A DNA stretch of 62,015 bases from positions 1-62,015 of the forward strand of contig JAAENP010000295.1 in assembly GCA_024224155.1 (NCBI GenBank), read 5' to 3'. This document shows positions 60,923 to 62,015 of the stretch, piece after piece. The stretch comes from a bacterium (GTDB taxonomy: Bacteria; Acidobacteriota; Thermoanaerobaculia; Multivoradales; JAHEKO01). The notes under the pieces are model-generated. The model saw nothing but the letters and a program-made list of their open reading frames with translations. It had not been told where the DNA came from and searched no databases. Both the position numbers and the translations under genes were made by a program. Numbering within the stretch: the first letter of the stretch is position 1; each line of letters starts with the position of its first letter.

Positions 60923-61633
60923 ATGATTACCGGCTACAACACGGACGTCCGCCACCGGGGAGTGGTGTTTCACGTCCAGACCGAAGACAAGGGGGTCAAC
61001 AACCCCTGCATCGAGAGCCTCGTCTACGTCGGCGGCCAGATCCTGCATCGCCGCCGTTCCGAATACGCCCAGCTGCTCAAGGACGGCGGTGGCAAGGAGG
61101 CCATCCTGGAGCTGCTCGAGGCCCAGCATCGTGAGCTGATTGCCGAGATCAGAACCGGCAAGCTGGACTCGGACGCCGAGAGCAGGCTCGGCCCCCTGGC
61201 CGTTGCGGCGCCCGCGGTGCGAGAGCCATCGGGTGCCGGAGCCGGTGCGGGGCTGGCGGGAGCGGCTGGGGCCGGCGAAGGCGGCGCTCAGAGTCTCGAT
61301 CAGGTCATTCTCGATTATCTCAACATGGAAGCGGAGCAGGAGTATCTGATTCTGGCGATGGACTCGATAGGCGAGCTGGCGCTCGGCAGCGAGGCCCGGC
61401 TGGCTTTTCACGCCAAGACCAGCGGTTTGAGCAGTCCGGTCGCCGACGCCGACATCGCGGTCAAGATCATCTCGACCGTGTCGGAGCCGGAGATTCTAGG
61501 CGCCGGCAGGACCAATGCCGAGGGCAATTTGAATCTGCGTATCGCCATCCCGGAGATAACCAAAGGCACCGCCGCCCTGATCATCACCGCCACCAGCGAG
61601 GTCGGTGCGGCGGAGATCAAGCACTTGATCTAG
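60923..61633 (+). CDS. Conserved-type protein of unknown function
   Basis: 236 residues from ATG 60923; a TTG at 60908 in frame would add five. The N-terminal 60 residues (MITGYNTDVRHRGVVFHVQT and VYVGGQILHRRRSEYAQLL) look like a compact beta domain. Then comes an Ala/Gly-rich linker (VREPSGAGAGAGLAGAAGAG) and a C-terminal beta-sandwich-like part (ARLAFHAKTSGLSSPVADAD). No signal peptide. It precedes thiS on the same strand by 18 bases. Function unknown. Confidence 0.75.
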   Translation: MITGYNTDVRHRGVVFHVQTEDKGVNNPCIESLVYVGGQILHRRRSEYAQLLKDGGGKEAILELLEAQHRELIAEIRTGKLDSDAESRLGPLAVAAPAVREPSGAGAGAGLAGAAGAGEGGAQSLDQVILDYLNMEAEQEYLILAMDSIGELALGSEARLAFHAKTSGLSSPVADADIAVKIISTVSEPEILGAGRTNAEGNLNLRIAIPEITKGTAALIITATSEVGAAEIKHLI

Positions 61634-61651
61634 CCGCTGACGCGAGCCCGA

Positions 61652-61861
61652 ATGGAAACCGCGAAGATCCGCGTCAACGGCGAGGAACGGCCTCTTGCGG
61701 AGAGCTCGACGATCGCGTCCTACCTGGAGGCGCTGGGCCTGGATCCGCGCGCCGTCGCCGTCGAGCACAACGGCGCGATCGTCCGCCGCCCCGCCTACGC
61801 CACGACTCCGCTCGGCGACGGCGACACGCTCGAGATCGTGCGCTTCGTCCAGGGCGGCTAG
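61652..61861 (+). CDS. thiS: Sulfur carrier protein ThiS
   Basis: 69 residues of ubiquitin-like beta-grasp fold ending in the Gly-Gly that is adenylated and thiocarboxylated (IVRFVQGG). It donates sulfur for the thiazole ring of thiamine. ThiG, ThiF and other thiamine genes are not in the window; a tRNA gene follows 72 bases downstream. MoaD-like roles are also possible, but the length and ending fit ThiS best. Confidence 0.88.
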   Translation: METAKIRVNGEERPLAESSTIASYLEALGLDPRAVAVEHNGAIVRRPAYATTPLGDGDTLEIVRFVQGG

Positions 61862-61890
61862 GAGAGGGCCGCCAACCGGGGCGCCGGGGG

Positions 61891-61918
61891 TTCACACGGC
61901 GCCGGATTGAGTTATAGT
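61891..61918 (+). promoter_or_regulatory. Probable sigma-70 promoter of tRNA-Lys
   Basis: TTCACA (61891-61896), 16 bases, TATAGT (61913-61918), each one mismatch from consensus, ending 15 bases before the tRNA 5' end. Confidence 0.6.
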
Positions 61919-61933
61919 TACCGCCGCTCTGGG

Positions 61934-62009
61934 GGGCCGCTAGCTCAACTGGCAGAGCAGCAGACTCTTAATCTGCGGGTTCGGGGTTCGAGTCCCTGGC
62001 GGCTCACCA
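61934..62009 (+). tRNA. tRNA-Lys (anticodon CTT)
   Basis: A 76-base cloverleaf with CCA encoded. Acceptor GGGCCGC/GCGGCTC, D arm with GGCAGAGC, anticodon stem GCAGA/TCTGC around the loop CTCTTAA (anticodon CTT, reading AAG), T arm with GGTTCGAGTCC. Six bases follow before the window ends. Confidence 0.97.
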
Positions 62010-62015
62010 AGTAAA

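Overview
The window looks like a chromosomal segment from a high-GC, Gram-negative, heterotrophic bacterium. The evidence is lipoprotein and Sec signals, periplasmic enzymes, dense operons with 4-8 bp start/stop overlaps and frequent GTG/TTG starts. The mix of sigma-54 activators, a RsbU/V/W module, a CRTAC1-type FG-GAP protein and paired M16 peptidases would fit an Acidobacteriota-like lineage. That placement is inference; no rRNA or marker comparison was possible.

Layout. 1-2.8 kb: uvrA, cut at its 5' end by the window edge. 2.9-7.3 kb: a sigma-54 activator gene, paired palindromic operator-like sites, a good -24/-12 promoter, then a small membrane protein and a partner-switching module (kinase, STAS antagonist, PP2C phosphatase). 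7.3-15 kb (minus): a lipid/polyketide-type cluster (dehydratase, KAS II, acyl carrier protein, type III PKS, FAD oxidoreductase, methyltransferase), then TldE/PmbA and the tRNA methylthiotransferase MtaB. 15.2-17.4 kb: exported isoaspartyl methyltransferase, SDR, methyltransferase. 17.4-25.2 kb: RmuC, tRNA-Ala, a beta-CASP nuclease, small membrane proteins, a metallophosphoesterase and an active/inactive M16 pair, with GGGGACACC palindromic repeats scattered between. 25.3-27.3 kb: FG-GAP/CRTAC1 protein, followed by a 353-base gene-free stretch with five DnaA-box-like sequences. 27.4-29.3 kb: gcvT-gcvH and a membrane protein. 29.3-34.1 kb (minus): peptide ABC transporter binding protein and two permeases (no ATPases here), then queA. 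34.2-36.6 kb: orphan histidine kinase, a 59-aa zinc ribbon protein, alpha/beta hydrolase.

36.7-40.3 kb: rplU-rpmA-obgE-nadD-rsfS and a sigma-54 activator with damaged Walker motifs. 40.3-43.9 kb: nucleoside transporter, methyltransferase, two SDRs, then a repeat island. 44.2-49.2 kb (minus): two crotonases, aldehyde dehydrogenase, thiolase and a gamma-glutamyl hydrolase-like amidotransferase, a beta-oxidation-like operon. 49.5-60.1 kb (plus): eleven closely packed genes that look like one operon: two small membrane proteins, a ferric-reductase/Rieske fusion, a Cys-motif membrane protein, an OlsB-like N-acyltransferase and PlsC-like O-acyltransferase, a DinB-fold protein, an 857-aa hydrolase/DedA/ATP-grasp fusion, TRAP-associated TatT and DctP without permeases, and a Rieske/glutamate-synthase fusion. 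The end holds periplasmic msrB, a conserved unknown, thiS and tRNA-Lys.

The strongest candidates for an undescribed system are the 49.5-60.1 kb operon (possibly synthesis and transport of an amino-acid-containing lipid coupled to redox chemistry) and the 7.3-12.3 kb type III PKS cluster. The 2.9-7.3 kb region gives an unusually complete regulatory reading, from activator to operator to sigma-54 promoter to partner-switching operon.
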